A stretch of 64,000 nt of DNA from Segetibacter koreensis DSM 18137 (lineage in GTDB: Bacteria > Bacteroidota > Bacteroidia > Chitinophagales > Chitinophagaceae). The DNA lies in the NCBI RefSeq assembly GCF_000374045.1, contig NZ_KB893386.1, positions 62,001-126,000 on the forward strand. The letters are read 5' to 3'. Each line of letters starts with the position of its first letter. The stretch's first letter is position 1. Positions 1-9,623 of the stretch are shown piece by piece. A program made the translations under genes and the position numbers. The notes under the pieces are model-generated. The model ran no database searches. It was not told the origin of the DNA and saw only the letters and a list, made by a program, of their open reading frames with translations.

Positions 1-2041
1 CTGGGTAGCAACAGCTAAATATCAAATGCACAGAACGCCCGACAGTACCTATTATTGGCTGAGAGTAACAGGCTTGACGGCAGGTAAAGAGTATGCTTAC
101 CAGTACCTTGTAGATGAATCATTAAAGGTTGCAGATTATATGACAGAGAAAATATTAGATCCTGAAAATGATCCACACATTCCTGCAACTACTTATCCTG
201 GTTTGAAACATTATCCAAAAGGTAAAACAACCGGGATAGTAAGTGTCTTCCAAACCGCAAAACCTCTGTATAAATGGAAGGTCACTGATTTTTCCAGGCC
301 AGATAAAAGAAATCTTATAATATATGAATTACTGGTAAGAGATTTTGTTGCAGAAAAAAACTGGCAAACGGTAAAAGACTCAATTGGGTATTTAAAAAGG
401 CTTGGGGTAAATGCGATTGAAGTAATGCCTTTTAATGAATTTGAAGGAAACAATAGCTGGGGTTATAATCCTGATTTTTATTTTGCGCCTGATAAAGCTT
501 ATGGGACAGAACTTGCTTTAAAATCATTTATAGACGAATGTCACAAACAGGGAATAGCTGTAATAATGGATATGGTATTAAATCATTCCTTTGGTTCATC
601 TCCTATGGTTCAAATGTACTTTGATACTTCTAATAATATTCCTGCAGCAAATAGTCCATGGTTTAATCAATATCCTACACATGCTTACAATGTTGGCTAC
701 CAATTTAATCATGAAAGTGCTGCTACCAAAGACTTCACCCGGAAAGTACTTGCTCATTGGCTCACTAATTATCACATTGATGGCTACCGTTTTGACCAGG
801 CGAAAGGCTTTACTCAAAAAAGGACATGCGATGCTACAGGAAACAACTGTGACGTGAACGCATGGAGTGCCTATGACCAAAGCCGTATTAATCTCTGGGA
901 TACAATTTATAAACAACAGCAACAAATTTCGCCGGGCAGTTTTTGTATCCTGGAGATGTTTGCAGATAACAGTGAGGAAACCATATATGCAAATAAGGGA
1001 ATGTTACTCTGGGGAAATTTGAATTATAGTTTTAACCAGGCCACAATGGGCTACAGCGATGGATGGGATTTTAGCGCAGGTATTTACACAGCAAGAAACT
1101 GGAGACAAGCCAACCTGGTTACTTACCAGGAAAGTCACGATGAAGAAAGATTGATGTTTAAAAATGAGCAGTATGGAAACAAAAATGGATCATATAATAT
1201 AAAAGATGTAAAAACAGCATTGAAGCGAAATGAAATGGCAACCGCTTTTTGGGCTGTAATGCCTGCACCTAAAATGATATGGCAGTTTGGTGAATTGGGA
1301 TACGATTATTCAATTAATAGTTGTGAAAATGGTACAATAAGTGATCAATGCCGCACTAGTCCTAAGCAAATACATTGGAATTATTTTTCAGATTCAAATT
1401 GTAGGGCTTTGTATAATGTGTATGCCAGCTTGTTTAAGCTGCGTAATGTTTCAAACTTTTTACCAACTTTTATAACAAATGATATTTCGTATGATTTAAC
1501 TAGTGGATTTAAATGGTTGAAAGTAAATTCAGATTCTTTAAAAATAATCGTAATTGGTAATTTTGATGTGGCGCCTGCTACAGCTACAGTTACATTTCAA
1601 AATGCAGGAACCTGGTACAACTATTTATCAGGAGGAACAAGAACCGCTACGGGAGCAGCAGAAAATATAACACTGCAACCGGGAGAATATTATGTTTATA
1701 TAAATAGAAATGCAGACATTCTTCTTAGCACGCTTCCTTTAAAACTTTTGTCTTTTAAAAGCCAACGTCGTGGTAATTCTATTTCACTCACCTGGGCAAC
1801 TTCTAACAAGGTTAACGTGAAAATTTTTGTTATAGAGCGCTCGTTTAATGGCGCGAGATTTACTCGTGTAGGCACAGTTTCAGCTAAAAATACATCAGAT
1901 AGCCAGCTTACTTACCATTACGATGATAAAAGTCTAATAGCTGTAAAAAAGCATAAAAAATTGTATTACAGGTTAAAGCTGGTGGATGTTGATGGTAAGT
2001 ACACGTATTCAAATGTCGTTTTATTAAATCGGCTGCGGTAA
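1..2041 (+). CDS. GH13 alpha-amylase-family glycosidase, 5' end cut by the window
   Basis: A secreted alpha-glucan hydrolase of the GH13 family; its reading frame is open to the left edge, so the N-terminus is missing. Counting from the Met codon at 26, the four GH13 regions are visible: DMVLNH (182-187), GYRFDQAKG with the nucleophile Asp at 257, ILEMFAD with the acid/base Glu at 310, and ESHDEER with the stabilising Asp at 372. The residues before the barrel look like an E-set/N-terminal domain. The last 100 residues (from LPLKLLSF) form the beta-sandwich that usually precedes a T9SS type A sorting domain, but the protein stops at LNRLR without one. The exact substrate (starch or related glucan) is inferred from the family only. 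Confidence 0.9.
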   Translation, partial: WVATAKYQMHRTPDSTYYWLRVTGLTAGKEYAYQYLVDESLKVADYMTEKILDPENDPHIPATTYPGLKHYPKGKTTGIVSVFQTAKPLYKWKVTDFSRPDKRNLIIYELLVRDFVAEKNWQTVKDSIGYLKRLGVNAIEVMPFNEFEGNNSWGYNPDFYFAPDKAYGTELALKSFIDECHKQGIAVIMDMVLNHSFGSSPMVQMYFDTSNNIPAANSPWFNQYPTHAYNVGYQFNHESAATKDFTRKVLAHWLTNYHIDGYRFDQAKGFTQKRTCDATGNNCDVNAWSAYDQSRINLWDTIYKQQQQISPGSFCILEMFADNSEETIYANKGMLLWGNLNYSFNQATMGYSDGWDFSAGIYTARNWRQANLVTYQESHDEERLMFKNEQYGNKNGSYNIKDVKTALKRNEMATAFWAVMPAPKMIWQFGELGYDYSINSCENGTISDQCRTSPKQIHWNYFSDSNCRALYNVYASLFKLRNVSNFLPTFITNDISYDLTSGFKWLKVNSDSLKIIVIGNFDVAPATATVTFQNAGTWYNYLSGGTRTATGAAENITLQPGEYYVYINRNADILLSTLPLKLLSFKSQRRGNSISLTWATSNKVNVKIFVIERSFNGARFTRVGTVSAKNTSDSQLTYHYDDKSLIAVKKHKKLYYRLKLVDVDGKYTYSNVVLLNRLR

Positions 2042-2270
2042 AAAGTTTTTCTTTATTTCCAAACCTGTGAAATACTCTCAGAAATTTATTCATTAGATAA
2101 GCTGCCTTGTCTGACGTAAATATTAAATTAGAAGATCTATACGAAAGAGAAGCTATATTTATGTCGTGAGTAAAGTATTAGCGGTTATTATACCTTGCAG
2201 CCGTAGAAATAGAACCGGTTTTTCTAAGGACGTTAATAAGTGATTTTTGTTTGAACTAAAAGAAGTTTCC

Positions 2271-2900
2271 ATGACAACATTATCTCAAATTCTTGAAACG
2301 AAAATAGTAGCGATCATACGAGGTGCAAATCCAAAAGATGTATTAAAGATTGCAAACGCATTGCGTAAAGGTGGAGTAAAGGCGTTGGAAATTACTATAA
2401 ACTCGCCAAAAGCTCTGTCAGTTATTGAAGAGGTATCAGATCAGTTAGGTAACCAGGTGCTGGTAGGGGCAGGAACCGTGTTGGATGCAGAAACTGCAAG
2501 AGCAGCAATTTCGGCTGGAGCTAAATTTATAATTTCCCCTACCGTAGACATAGAAACAATTAAGACAACAAAACGATACGGTATTGTTAGTATACCAGGT
2601 GCTTATACCCCTACCGAAATATTAACGGCTTATGCTAATGGTGGGGATCTTATAAAAGTTTTTCCGGCTTCATCTGGCATTCAATACATTAAAGACATTC
2701 GCGGTCCCCTTGCTCATATACCGCTTATGCCTACAGGCGGTATTAATTTGAATAATATAGCTGAATACCAAAAAGCAGGTGCTGTAGCCTTTGGCATTGC
2801 AAGTGCATTAGTAGATACAAAAGAAGAGGTAACTGAAGATTATCTGCTACAGCTTACAGATAAAGCCAGCAAGTTTATAAAGGCCGTAAATTCCTTATAA
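2271..2900 (+). CDS. dgoA: 2-dehydro-3-deoxy-6-phosphogalactonate (KDPGal/KDPG) aldolase
   Basis: Class I aldolase that splits 2-keto-3-deoxy-6-phosphogalactonate (or -gluconate) into pyruvate and glyceraldehyde 3-phosphate. At 209 residues it matches the family. Seen: IIRG with Arg17, ALEITI with Glu40, and DLIKVFPA with the Schiff-base Lys129, followed by the phosphate-binding MPTGGI. The ATG at 2271 was chosen over a TTG at 2247 because homology starts there. It lies 12 bp before dgoD and shares its strand with dgoT and dgoK, which makes the galactonate substrate more likely than the gluconate one. An Entner-Doudoroff KDPG aldolase (eda) remains possible from sequence alone. Confidence 0.88.
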   Translation: MTTLSQILETKIVAIIRGANPKDVLKIANALRKGGVKALEITINSPKALSVIEEVSDQLGNQVLVGAGTVLDAETARAAISAGAKFIISPTVDIETIKTTKRYGIVSIPGAYTPTEILTAYANGGDLIKVFPASSGIQYIKDIRGPLAHIPLMPTGGINLNNIAEYQKAGAVAFGIASALVDTKEEVTEDYLLQLTDKASKFIKAVNSL

Positions 2901-2912
2901 ATTAACAATGTT

Positions 2913-4061
2913 ATGAAGATAACAAAATACGAATCATTTCTTGTGCCACCACGCTGGCTGTTTCTGAAAATAGAAACTGATGAAGGCATTGCAGGGTGGG
3001 GTGAACCTGTAATTGAAGGAAAGGCCGCAACTGTAAAAACAGCAGTTGATGAGTTGATGGAATACCTTATAGGAAAAAATCCAATGAACATAGAAGATCA
3101 TTGGAATGTGATGTACAGAAGCGGATTTTATCGTGGAGGTCCTATTTTAATGAGTGCTATAGCAGGTATTGACCAGGCATTATGGGACATCAAAGGAAAA
3201 TATTTCAACACGCCTGTTTACCAGCTTTTAGGTGGAAAAGTAAGAAATTCAATAAAGGTCTATTCATGGATTGGAGGCGATCGGCCAGCCGAAGTAGGTG
3301 CTGCTGCAAAAGAAATGTTTGACAAAGGTTTTACTGCTGTCAAAATGAATGCAACAGAAGAACTGCAATATGTAGATTCGTATAAAAAAATTGATGCGGC
3401 GGTTAAGCGTATTGCTGCAGTAAGAGAATCTGTCGGAGCTGATATTGGTATAGGGGTAGATTTCCATGGCAGGGTTCATAAGCCAATGGCAAAAATATTG
3501 GCGAAAGAACTTGAGCCCTTTCACCCTATGTTTATTGAAGAACCTGTGCTTCCCGAAAATAATGAGGCCCTTAGAGAAATTGCGAATCATGTATCTATTC
3601 CTATTGCCACAGGTGAAAGAATGTTTTCAAGGTGGGATTTTAAAAAATTGCTGGTACAAGGATATGTTGATATTATTCAGCCCGATGTTTCCCACGCTGG
3701 TGGTATTACAGAATGCAAAAAGATCATTTCCATGGCTGAGGCTTTTGATGTAGCTGCGGCTCCTCACTGTCCTCTTGGCCCTATTGCATTAGCAGCATGT
3801 CTGCAGGTAGATGCTACATGTCACAATGCTTTTATACAGGAACAAAGCCTTGGTATTCATTACAACAAGGGTACCGACCTGCTTGATTATCTTATGGAAA
3901 ATGATGTTTTTAAATATGAAAATGGATATGTAAAAATTCCAGAGGCTCCGGGGCTGGGTATAGAAATAAATGAAAACCACGTTCGAAAAATGGCAGAGAT
4001 AGGCCATAACTGGAGAAACCCACTTTGGAGACATACAGACGGAAGTGTAGCAGAGTGGTAA
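2913..4061 (+). CDS. dgoD: D-galactonate dehydratase
   Basis: Enolase-superfamily enzyme that dehydrates D-galactonate to 2-dehydro-3-deoxy-D-galactonate. At 382 residues it has the same length as the E. coli enzyme and is recognisably similar over its whole length (for example [15 protein letters not shown] near the start, [15 protein letters not shown] at the end). Metal and catalytic residues are present: Asp183 and His185 in GVDFHGR, the Glu of FIEEPV near 209, the Glu of ATGERMFSR near 235 and the His of APHCPLGP near 285. It sits between the aldolase and the transporter genes, 12 bp after dgoA, so the two are probably cotranscribed. The call is secure. Confidence 0.96.
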   Translation: MKITKYESFLVPPRWLFLKIETDEGIAGWGEPVIEGKAATVKTAVDELMEYLIGKNPMNIEDHWNVMYRSGFYRGGPILMSAIAGIDQALWDIKGKYFNTPVYQLLGGKVRNSIKVYSWIGGDRPAEVGAAAKEMFDKGFTAVKMNATEELQYVDSYKKIDAAVKRIAAVRESVGADIGIGVDFHGRVHKPMAKILAKELEPFHPMFIEEPVLPENNEALREIANHVSIPIATGERMFSRWDFKKLLVQGYVDIIQPDVSHAGGITECKKIISMAEAFDVAAAPHCPLGPIALAACLQVDATCHNAFIQEQSLGIHYNKGTDLLDYLMENDVFKYENGYVKIPEAPGLGIEINENHVRKMAEIGHNWRNPLWRHTDGSVAEW

Positions 4062-4124
4062 CACTATTAAATTTTCGATAGCTACTAACATAATTCTTTG
4101 CTCTTTTGAAAAAAGAGATAATTG

Positions 4125-5438
4125 ATGAAAAATGCCGTAACTGATCTTAAACCAACCCGTATACGTTTTCGTATTCTTGCTTTTATTTTTATAAGTGTTG
4201 TTATTAATTATATGGACAGAAGTAATATTTCTGTTGCAGCATCTGCTATCAGTAATGAGTTACATTTAACTTCTGTTCAACTTGGCCTTATTTTCTCTGC
4301 TTTCGGCTGGACTTATGCTGCACTTCAAATTCCGGGTGGTATTCTGGTTGATCGTTTTGGGCCGCGTCTTTTATATTCACTCAGTTTAATTCTTTGGTCA
4401 GCAGCAACTCTCTTGCAGGGAATAATGAAAGGTTTTGCAGGGCTGTTTGGTTTTCGACTGGCAATAGGCGCATTTGAAGCGCCTGCTTATCCTGCCAATA
4501 ACCGTATTGTTACAAGTTGGTTTCCTGATAATGAAAGAGCATCAGCTATTGCCGTTTACACGTCGGGACAATTTCTGGGCCTTGCTTTTTTAACACCTGC
4601 CCTTGCAGCCATAGAACATTTTGCCGGCTGGAGAGGCTTATTTATCATTACCGGTTCCATTGGAATAATATGGGGCCTTATCTGGTATTTTGTTTATCGT
4701 GATCCTATAAAACATTCTGCAACAAATAAAGCAGAACTGGATTATATAGAAAAAGGTGGTGGTTTAATTAATAGAGCAGCCGCAAAAAATTCAGGTGCAT
4801 CACCATTTGCATGGCATAACCTCCGCGAAGTCTTTATACATCGAAAACTTTGGGGAATTTATATTGGCCAATTTGCTGTCAATTCTACTCTTTGGTTTTT
4901 TCTTACATGGTTTCCTACATATCTTGTTAAGTATCGTGGCCTAAATCTTCTCACCTCCGGCTTTCTGGCTTCCGTTCCGTTTCTTGCTGCGTTTGCCGGG
5001 TTGTTACTGTCAGGATTTCTTTCTGATTTTTTAATAAAAAAAAGAGTGTCAGTTGGCATTGCACGAAAAAGTCCTGTTATTATTGGCTTGCTACTTTCTG
5101 TTTCAATTGTGGGTGCTAATTATGTAAACAGCACTGCGCTCATTATTTTTTTTATGACTGTTGCTTTTTTTGGTAACGGATTTGCTTCTATCACATGGGT
5201 TTTTGTTTCAACCCTTGCGCCAAAACATTTGATCGGGTTAACAGGCGGTGTATTTAATTTTATCGGTGGTTTAGCTTCTATTATTGTTCCAATTGTTATT
5301 GGTTTTTTATCGAGAGGAGGTAGCTTTACCCGATCGCTTATTTTTATTGCTGTGGTAGCATTTATTGGTGCGTGTTCATATATTTTTCTTGTAGGAAAGG
5401 TAGAAAGGATTGAGCCAGAACAGGAAAAAGCATCCTGA
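4125..5438 (+). CDS. dgoT: MFS transporter, anion:cation symporter family, probable D-galactonate:H+ symporter
   Basis: Twelve-helix inner-membrane permease of the major facilitator superfamily. The motif NYMDRSNISVA in helix 1 and the loop GGILVDRFGPR are typical of the ACS subfamily that carries hexonates and hexuronates. The start is the ATG at 4125; a TTG three bases earlier is less likely. It follows dgoD by 63 bp on the same strand and precedes the kinase gene, so uptake of D-galactonate is the natural role. Substrate is inferred from context; glucarate or hexuronate carriers look alike in sequence. Confidence 0.85.
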   Translation: MKNAVTDLKPTRIRFRILAFIFISVVINYMDRSNISVAASAISNELHLTSVQLGLIFSAFGWTYAALQIPGGILVDRFGPRLLYSLSLILWSAATLLQGIMKGFAGLFGFRLAIGAFEAPAYPANNRIVTSWFPDNERASAIAVYTSGQFLGLAFLTPALAAIEHFAGWRGLFIITGSIGIIWGLIWYFVYRDPIKHSATNKAELDYIEKGGGLINRAAAKNSGASPFAWHNLREVFIHRKLWGIYIGQFAVNSTLWFFLTWFPTYLVKYRGLNLLTSGFLASVPFLAAFAGLLLSGFLSDFLIKKRVSVGIARKSPVIIGLLLSVSIVGANYVNSTALIIFFMTVAFFGNGFASITWVFVSTLAPKHLIGLTGGVFNFIGGLASIIVPIVIGFLSRGGSFTRSLIFIAVVAFIGACSYIFLVGKVERIEPEQEKAS

Positions 5439-5456
5439 TTTTATTGCAGCTATTAT

Positions 5457-5476
5457 TCCTTAAAAAGGATTTTTTG
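5457..5476 (+). terminator. possible weak terminator after dgoT
   Basis: TCCTT and AAGGA form a 5-bp stem with an AAA loop, followed by six T. The stem is short and AT-rich, so termination would be partial at best. It would set dgoK (start 5599) apart from the dgoA-dgoD-dgoT unit. Confidence 0.35.
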
Positions 5477-5598
5477 AATACCAACTTTTATTTTTCATGG
5501 CAATATTATTGCGACGCATTTAATGCATCAGTAAATTATCGGGCATCTTTTGTCGGTAATAAAAACTTCTAAAAGGGCTTCTTATTGAAAGAGAATTT

Positions 5599-6570
5599 AT
5601 GAATAAATTTTTGAGCTGCGATTGGGGAACTTCCACTTTTAGACTAAGGCTTATAGAAGCTGAAAGCCTTACAGTAATTGAGGAGGAAAACTCCAAAGAA
5701 GGAATAGCAGAAACATATAGGCTATGGAAGCAAACCCAGAAGAATGAAGATGAAAGATTGTCTTTTTATCTTGATATCATTTTAAAACATATTGAAGCGA
5801 TCGAAGAAAAATCGAATAATTCTCTAAATAATGTTCCAATAATTATTTCCGGCATGGCATCTTCAACTATTGGCATGGTTGATCTGCCTTATAAAAATCT
5901 TCCTTTTGCAACAAGTGGGGAAGACCTGGAAATATTTATCACAGACGCATCGGAATATGTGAAGCATACAATTGCAATTATATCTGGGGTAAGAAGTGAA
6001 GATGATGTTATTCGTGGAGAAGAAACAAAGATAATTGGTTGCGCTGTTGAAGGTAATAATAACGAGCATGTCTATATTCTACCAGGCACTCATCCCAAAC
6101 ACATTGAAGTAAAGAACGGACAGGTGATAGGTTTTAAAACCTATATGACAGGAGAGTTTTTTGAACTCTTATCTAACAAAAGCATTTTAGCTGTCTCGAT
6201 TAAAAAAGGAAAGACACTGCAATCAGAACAAAACATACAAAGTTTTTCGGAAGGAGTAAAGGAAAGCCTACATTCAAACCTCTTGCACAGCAGCTTCCTT
6301 GTAAGAACAAATGAATTGTTTAAAAAATATTCTTTAGAAGAAAATTATTTTTATCTAAGTGGCCTACTTATCGGAAACGAACTGAAAGACATAACCGGTG
6401 AAACAAGAAATATAACAATAGTTGGAAATGCTGCCTTAAATAATCAGTATATAGATGCATTACATATTCTTGGCCTACCGGGCGAAGGTGCAGCTATAGC
6501 AAGTATAAATGCTGATGCGGCATTAATAAAAGGGCAAAATAAAGTGTACAAAAAAGTGATTGGAATATAA
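5599..6570 (+). CDS. dgoK: 2-dehydro-3-deoxygalactonokinase
   Basis: Kinase that phosphorylates 2-dehydro-3-deoxygalactonate at C6, giving the substrate of the aldolase encoded upstream. It belongs to the DgoK family within the ASKHA fold: the N-terminal phosphate loop is DWGTSTFRLRLI, followed by LPGTHPKHIEV near the middle and a C-terminal LPGEGAAIASINAD. At 323 residues it is a little longer than the E. coli protein (about 290). It is 160 bp after dgoT, so it may have its own promoter or depend on read-through. With dgoA, dgoD and dgoT it completes a De Ley-Doudoroff branch for galactonate. No dgoR-type regulator is in the window. Confidence 0.92.
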   Translation: MNKFLSCDWGTSTFRLRLIEAESLTVIEEENSKEGIAETYRLWKQTQKNEDERLSFYLDIILKHIEAIEEKSNNSLNNVPIIISGMASSTIGMVDLPYKNLPFATSGEDLEIFITDASEYVKHTIAIISGVRSEDDVIRGEETKIIGCAVEGNNNEHVYILPGTHPKHIEVKNGQVIGFKTYMTGEFFELLSNKSILAVSIKKGKTLQSEQNIQSFSEGVKESLHSNLLHSSFLVRTNELFKKYSLEENYFYLSGLLIGNELKDITGETRNITIVGNAALNNQYIDALHILGLPGEGAAIASINADAALIKGQNKVYKKVIGI

Positions 6571-6737
6571 GAATCATCTCAAATAGAACGAAAACCATTT
6601 CTTCTTCCCAACCTAAAAATCGAATTATTATTACTGTTGATGTAAACATTATGAAAACTTTCAATTTAGTTTGTCAAATATCTATTATTAGTTAAAAGTA
6701 AATTCCTTTACTTTTACCCCATTACAATAGTATAAGT

Positions 6738-7613
6738 ATGCTTCAATCAATGACGGGGTTCGGAAGAACAGAGCAGGCAGTTGGCGATAAAGTTTTTTTG
6801 GTAGAAGTAAAATCGCTTAACGGAAAACAATTTGATTTAAGGATTAATATTCCTGCTTTACTCAAACCATTTGAGTTTGATATCCGAAATATTTTGCAGG
6901 AAAAACTTATGAGAGGCAGTGTTGAGTGTATTATTTACATAAAGCAAAACGGCGCAGCACAACCTGTTACTATTAATAAGGAGCTGGCAAAAGCATATTA
7001 TCAACCAATTGCTGAATTATCGCAGGAGTTAAATTTAAATCCCGGAGATGTTTTAAGTGCATTGCTTAAACTTCCGGAAGTAATCACACCCTCAAACATT
7101 GTTTTGTCAGATGAAGACTGGAAAGGGTTTGAAGTTGTTTTGCAAAGTGCTATTGAGCAGTTAAAAGAACATAGGGTTAATGAAGGAAAATCGCTGGAAG
7201 AGGAATTATTATTGCGAATTGAAAATATTACTATTCATTCAGAAAAAATTGCGGGTTTAGAACCTCTTCGCAAACAAAAAATTAAAGATGGATTAGTAAA
7301 GACTCTTGAAGATAATGTAGGCAAAGAAAATTATGACTCTAACCGCCTTGAGCAAGAACTTATTTATTACATAGAGAAGATTGATATTACTGAAGAGCAA
7401 GTAAGGCTAAGAAATCATTGCAACTATTTCAAGAGTATTTTGAATGATTCTGATGAAAGTAAAGGCAAAAAACTTTCATTCATTTTGCAGGAAATCGGCC
7501 GCGAAATAAATACTACAGGCTCTAAAGCATACGACTCTGAAATACAAAAAAGCGTTGTGCTTATGAAAGATGAATTAGAAAAAGCAAAAGAACAGGTGCT
7601 CAATGTTTTATAA
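6738..7613 (+). CDS. yicC: YicC/YloC-family endoribonuclease
   Basis: Stress-linked RNase of the YicC family. The N-terminal signature LQSMTGFGRTE, then VEVKSLNGKQFDLR, and a C-terminal DUF1732 block (EEQVRLRNHC near 220, GKKLSFILQEIGREINTTGSKA near 245-265) are all present. Length 291 agrees with the family (about 290). It starts at an ATG 167 bp after dgoK and runs convergent to pheS, with 33 bp between the two stop codons. A TAcTTTTA sequence at 6709-6716 could be its -7 box with one mismatch. In many bacteria the gene neighbours gmk; that is not the case here. Confidence 0.93.
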   Translation: MLQSMTGFGRTEQAVGDKVFLVEVKSLNGKQFDLRINIPALLKPFEFDIRNILQEKLMRGSVECIIYIKQNGAAQPVTINKELAKAYYQPIAELSQELNLNPGDVLSALLKLPEVITPSNIVLSDEDWKGFEVVLQSAIEQLKEHRVNEGKSLEEELLLRIENITIHSEKIAGLEPLRKQKIKDGLVKTLEDNVGKENYDSNRLEQELIYYIEKIDITEEQVRLRNHCNYFKSILNDSDESKGKKLSFILQEIGREINTTGSKAYDSEIQKSVVLMKDELEKAKEQVLNVL

Positions 7614-7646
7614 TTGAAAAAACAACAGCCAATAATACCTAAAGGT

Positions 7647-8675
7647 TTAAACCGCTCCTGTAAACTGTCTTAAAAACCTAATATCATTTTGAGAATACAG
7701 CCGCAAATCATTTACCCTGAATTTTAGCTGACAAATTCTTTCTACTCCCATTCCAAATGCGAAGCCTGTATAATTTTCTGAGTCTATGCCGAAATTATCT
7801 AACATTTTAGGATGAACCATGCCACACCCGAGTATTTCTACCCAACCTGTATGCTTACACAAACTGCATCCTTTGCCTCCACAAACTGTACAGCTGATAT
7901 CCATTTCTGCACTTGGTTCGGTAAAAGGAAAATAACTCGGCCTGAAGCGAACTTTTGCATCTCCAAACATTTCTTTTACAAAAAAGTATAAAGTCTGTTT
8001 CAGGTCTGCAAAGCTTACATTTTCATCAACATACAAACCCTCTACCTGGTGAAAGAAGCAATGCGCCCTTGCACTGATAGTTTCGTTGCGGTAAACACGA
8101 CCCGGACAAACGATGCGAATTGGTGGTTTTTGTTTTTCCATAATACGTGCCTGAACACTACTGGTGTGTGTACGTAAGAGATAATCAGGATTTTGATGCA
8201 GGTAAAATGTATCCTGCATATCGCGTGCGGGATGGTTTTCGGGCAAATTGAGAGCAGTGAAATTGTGCCAGTCATCTTCTATCTCAGGACCTTCCGCTAC
8301 TGCAAAGCCTAATCTTTTAAAAATAGAAACCATTTGGTTTCGAACAATACTCAAAGGATGTCTTGTACCTGCAGGAACAGGGTCACCAGGAAGCGACCAG
8401 TCAATTTTAGAAGAAACTTGTTGACCATTTGCAGAAATACTTTCTTTAAGTTGTTCGAATTTTTCTTCGGTAAAAACTTTGAAAGCATTTAAAATAAGGC
8501 CGAACTCTTTTTTGCTTTCGTTGGGAACATTTTTCATTTCTCCCAATACTGTTTTTACAATGCCCTTTGTTCCAAGAAACTTTATACGGTAAGTTTCCAG
8601 TTCATCTTGCGTTGATGCATTATAAGCAGTAACTTCCTGCTTATAATTTTCTATTTGCTGCAACAATTCATCCAT
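7647..8675 (-). CDS. pheS: phenylalanine-tRNA ligase alpha subunit
   Basis: Catalytic alpha subunit of the class II, alpha2-beta2 phenylalanyl-tRNA synthetase. The N-terminal coiled coil (residues 1-90) is followed by the class II core: motif 2 around RVYRNETISARAHCFFHQVEG, a family-typical Cys cluster (CTVCGGKGCSLC) and motif 3 FAFGMGVERICQLKF. Length 342 is normal. The ATG at 8675 is preceded closely by TATCTTCG (about 8678-8685), one mismatch from the Bacteroidota -7 box. The beta subunit gene pheT is not in the window, so the two subunits are encoded apart. Confidence 0.97.
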   Translation of the reverse strand: MDELLQQIENYKQEVTAYNASTQDELETYRIKFLGTKGIVKTVLGEMKNVPNESKKEFGLILNAFKVFTEEKFEQLKESISANGQQVSSKIDWSLPGDPVPAGTRHPLSIVRNQMVSIFKRLGFAVAEGPEIEDDWHNFTALNLPENHPARDMQDTFYLHQNPDYLLRTHTSSVQARIMEKQKPPIRIVCPGRVYRNETISARAHCFFHQVEGLYVDENVSFADLKQTLYFFVKEMFGDAKVRFRPSYFPFTEPSAEMDISCTVCGGKGCSLCKHTGWVEILGCGMVHPKMLDNFGIDSENYTGFAFGMGVERICQLKFRVNDLRLYSQNDIRFLRQFTGAV

Positions 8676-8807
8676 ATTGCGAAGATATAATAAGTTGACA
8701 AATCCTTACCTAAAACCCAAAAAGGAAATACGAACCTATTTTGAAACGGTTAATCAGGAAAAAAGAAAAAGCGTTCGTTTGGACAGGCCTAATGAAGCGC
8801 GTACAAA

Positions 8808-9431
8808 TTAAGGCACGTTAATATACTTATGTATTTGAAGGCTCAGCTCCCATTTAGGGTTTTGCTTAATATAATCAATAATAAAAGGAGTCATAATGGA
8901 AGCCCTCTCCCATTCCGGCTGAAGATACAATTTGCAGTTTTCACTTACCTGTTCTGCATTTTTTTCCGCCCAGGAAAAATCGTTTTTGTTGTAAATAATT
9001 ACTTTTAATTCATTAGCCGCTTTTAGCGCTTCGGGTGTCGGCGCTCTGAATTTTTTGGGAGATACACATATCCAATCCCAGCTTCCGCTTAATGCGAAGG
9101 AGCCTGAGGTTTCTATATTTGTTTCAAAACCTTCTGATTGTAATCGCCAGGTCAACTCATCCAAATTGTGCATTAGCGGTTCGCCACCTGTTATCACCGC
9201 CAGTCTGCCCGGTTGTTGTCTGGCTTGCTGTACAATAGTATTTATAGGTACTCTTGGATGCTTGTCTGCATCCCAGCTTTCTTTGACATCGCACCAAAAA
9301 CAACCGACATTGCATCCGCCGAGGCGAATGAAATAAGCTGCCCGTCCCTGGTGAAAACCTTCTCCCTGGATGGTATAAAAAGCTTCCATAACAGGAAGTG
9401 TTGTTTCTAGAGATGTTTGGGCTAAATCCAT
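8808..9431 (-). CDS. queE: 7-carboxy-7-deazaguanine synthase (radical SAM)
   Basis: Radical SAM enzyme converting 6-carboxytetrahydropterin to 7-carboxy-7-deazaguanine in queuosine biosynthesis. The [4Fe-4S] ligands are Cys40, Cys44 and Cys47 in CNVGCFWC; the TIQGEG motif before it and TGGEPLMH after it are family-typical. Length 207 is normal for the short QueE type. It stands alone: queC, queD and queF are not nearby. A perfect -7 box (TATTTTTG, 9436-9443) ends only 5 bases before the ATG, which suggests a very short or absent 5' leader. Confidence 0.95.
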   Translation of the reverse strand: MDLAQTSLETTLPVMEAFYTIQGEGFHQGRAAYFIRLGGCNVGCFWCDVKESWDADKHPRVPINTIVQQARQQPGRLAVITGGEPLMHNLDELTWRLQSEGFETNIETSGSFALSGSWDWICVSPKKFRAPTPEALKAANELKVIIYNKNDFSWAEKNAEQVSENCKLYLQPEWERASIMTPFIIDYIKQNPKWELSLQIHKYINVP

Positions 9432-9435
9432 TTTG

Positions 9436-9443
9436 CAAAAATA
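9436..9443 (-). promoter_or_regulatory. -7 box of queE (TATTTTTG)
   Basis: Exact match to the Bacteroidota -7 consensus TAnnTTTG on the minus strand. It is so close to the queE ATG (9431) that transcription would start at or next to the start codon. No clear -33 TTTG was found at the usual 19-21 nt spacing. Confidence 0.5.
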
Positions 9444-9623
9444 AGCGATAAGTTGGCAGACAATCTTAAACGTCCTACCTACCGGAGGGAGGTTTGGGCA
9501 AAGAAAATAAAAGGTTTAGCTAAAATTTATAATCTGCTCGCGAAAACATGCTATGAAAAGTTGCGGTAAAAATGAGATACAGGTCAATTGCCTCATATAT
9601 AAGATTTGCTGACGCCCCAAAAG

